The notes beneath the pieces were generated by a model, which did no database searches, was not told the origin of the DNA, and saw nothing but the letters and a program-made list of their open reading frames with translations. DNA of 64,000 bases from Flavobacteriaceae bacterium (GTDB lineage: Bacteria > Bacteroidota > Bacteroidia > Flavobacteriales > Flavobacteriaceae). Of the stretch, positions 62,395 through 64,000 are shown piece by piece. Position 1 is the first letter of the stretch. Every line of letters starts with the position of its first letter. The stretch spans positions 1 through 64,000 of the forward strand of contig JAQWGQ010000007.1 of the NCBI GenBank assembly GCA_029238125.1, in the 5' to 3' direction. A program made the position numbers and the translations under genes.

Positions 62395-63255
62395 TTAGAG
62401 AATGTTGAGCAGTTGTTCCTTGATTCGTTCTAGAGCATCTTTCATTTGAACGATTTGTTTTTGAAGGGACGCATCGTTGGCTTTGGAGCCAATCGTGTTG
62501 ATTTCTCTTCCGATTTCCTGGGAGATAAACCCGAGTTTTTTTCCTTTTGTTTGCGCTTGGCTGTTCATCACTTCACAAAAATAAAGGAGGTGTTGCCGCA
62601 AACGAACGATCTCTTCATTGATGTCAAGCTTTTCGAGATAAAAGATCAACTCCTGCTCGAACCGGTTTTGGTCAACCTCTACGGCTAAGCTTTTGAGGTT
62701 TTCTTGCAATTTTGATCGTACTTGTTGAATTCGTTGATCCTTCGTGTTGTTGACTTGCTCAAGTCCTTTATCGATGCTTTCGATTTGGGAATTGAGATCC
62801 TTGGTCATGGCTTGTCCTTCAACCGTTTGGTAGTCTATCAACTGCTTTATTGCCTGCTGTACCAAGTCAAATACTTCTTTTTTCTGGTTGTCGTCTGGCA
62901 AAACTTCTGCCGACTGGAGGGCTTCTGGCAAACGCGTCGCAATGGGGAGCAATTCAGCAGGGTTTACGTCAGCAATTTCACGCAGTTGTTGAATATAGTC
63001 GGAAATAACGTCTTTGTTGAGATCAGCGGCTGCCGCTGCGCCTTGCTGTTTTACGTTCAAATTGACATCGACTTTTCCGCGTAACAATTGAGGTTTGATG
63101 GCGGTTCGTAACTCGTCCTCCCAAGATCGATAACTGTATGGCAGTCGAAGGTTGAGTTCAAGATTTTTGCTGTTCAGTGCTCGAATCTCCACGGATATGC
63201 TGATGTCTTGAGATTCGAATGTGGACCGAGCAAATCCGGTCATTGAGCGTATCAT
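62395..63255 (-). CDS. YicC family protein
   Basis: MIRSMTGFARSTFESQDISISVEIRALNSKNLELNLRLPY; C-terminal DUF1732-like QEIGREINTIGSKANDASLQKQIVQMKDALERIKEQLLNIL. Confidence 0.97.
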   Translation of the reverse strand: MIRSMTGFARSTFESQDISISVEIRALNSKNLELNLRLPYSYRSWEDELRTAIKPQLLRGKVDVNLNVKQQGAAAAADLNKDVISDYIQQLREIADVNPAELLPIATRLPEALQSAEVLPDDNQKKEVFDLVQQAIKQLIDYQTVEGQAMTKDLNSQIESIDKGLEQVNNTKDQRIQQVRSKLQENLKSLAVEVDQNRFEQELIFYLEKLDINEEIVRLRQHLLYFCEVMNSQAQTKGKKLGFISQEIGREINTIGSKANDASLQKQIVQMKDALERIKEQLLNIL

Positions 63256-63308
63256 AGTCCCACTTTGGGCAAAGGTACGAAATCAAGATGTTTTTGGCTC
63301 AATCGAAT

Positions 63309-64000
63309 TTACTCGCTGCAAGAAGGATCATCGGGGGTAATGTCCTCGTAAGCATTGAGCGCCAAAACCAAGTCTGATCCATTATAGGTTTTCGTGATAA
63401 TCCCACGAACACGAATAGCACCATTTGGAATTGGCATATCTGAAAAATCAGCAAAACGACTTGTTTCCAGCAAAAAACTTGTTTTTGTGTTTTCTATACA
63501 TTGTGTTATCTCTCGTTGGGTATCATACCAGTCTTTGGCAGCGACAAGTGGTTGTCCGTGTTCCTCGGACAGAAAGTGAACGGATTTCAGCGTGACAAAC
63601 AACCCGATATGCGTCTCCATCAACTCAGTAAGTGTGATCGTTTTTTCACCTATTTCAAAGGTGTTTTTGGTGCGCAATACCCTCTCTATAGACTGCTGTT
63701 CTGACATGACAACAAGCTCATCGTTGTCTTCTCCGCCTCCAATTGCAATCACCCCATCTCCGCGATTTGCTTCCCCAACAAACAAGCCAGAGATGTTGAG
63801 ATAAACCTCTCGACCGATGTTGTACTTGTTGTGAAGTTCCCTTCTGTCAATCATCACTTTGATTCCCTCCGTGGGGTTTGTTGGGTGGTCTTGGATATAG
63901 ATTTCTTTGTAAAAGTTTCCGCTTTCGTCGGACGAAACGACAACCCCACTGATTACCAATTTACCATCGATTTGAGTGGCTTCACGTCCGTTGTACAATT
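63309..64000 (-). CDS. DUF5689 domain-containing protein (N-terminus probably beyond window end)
   Basis: GKLVISGVVVSSDESGNFYKEIYIQDHPTNPTEGIKVMIDRRELHNKYNIGREVYLNISGLFVGE; the ATG at 63998 is probably internal. Confidence 0.85.
   Translation of the reverse strand, partial: LYNGREATQIDGKLVISGVVVSSDESGNFYKEIYIQDHPTNPTEGIKVMIDRRELHNKYNIGREVYLNISGLFVGEANRGDGVIAIGGGEDNDELVVMSEQQSIERVLRTKNTFEIGEKTITLTELMETHIGLFVTLKSVHFLSEEHGQPLVAAKDWYDTQREITQCIENTKTSFLLETSRFADFSDMPIPNGAIRVRGIITKTYNGSDLVLALNAYEDITPDDPSCSE

Noticed and set aside
1-64000. tRNA, rRNA, transposase/IS or prophage genes
   Set aside because: None recognised by eye in intergenic regions or translations; a tRNAscan/Infernal run would be needed to exclude small RNAs.

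Overview
The gene content suggests a Bacteroidota chromosome segment, probably Flavobacteriaceae. About 35% of the window (1..~22395, minus strand) is one continuous open frame of about 7,465 codons. It runs off the left edge, which probably explains its absence from the supplied ORF track. It encodes a giant secreted DUF11-type repeat protein with about 35 repeats joined by Asp-rich linkers (DVSDDGDDTDGNTTDDPT). Its middle third carries inserted modules at recurrent loops: C-type-lectin-like, jelly-roll/CBM-like, a T9SS-associated beta-sandwich, cupredoxin-like and TSP3. The rest is mostly core genome. It contains a NTF2+CBM-like secreted protein with a broken signal peptide, PhoD phosphatase, beta carbonic anhydrase, a compact ECF sigma/anti-sigma/Spy-like sensor cassette with a duplicated bipartite promoter motif, a frameshifted porin-like gene, a FAD oxidase, and a collapsed MAM-T9SS remnant. 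Further right are PhzF, ASCH, bacilliredoxin, PlsC, enoyl-CoA hydratase, a sensor kinase, a heme locus (hemJ-hemH / AraC / hemA-C-D-E-F-B), a serine hydrolase, an exonuclease, a fused peptide-ABC ATPase, gpsA, pheS, cvpA, a full Bat (MoxR-DUF58-BatA-E) operon, a T9SS protein, an AlbA_2-like protein, nadD-gmk-yicC and a partial DUF5689 gene. No rRNA, tRNA, CRISPR array or transposase was recognised. Domain calls come from reading translations by eye; no database search was run.
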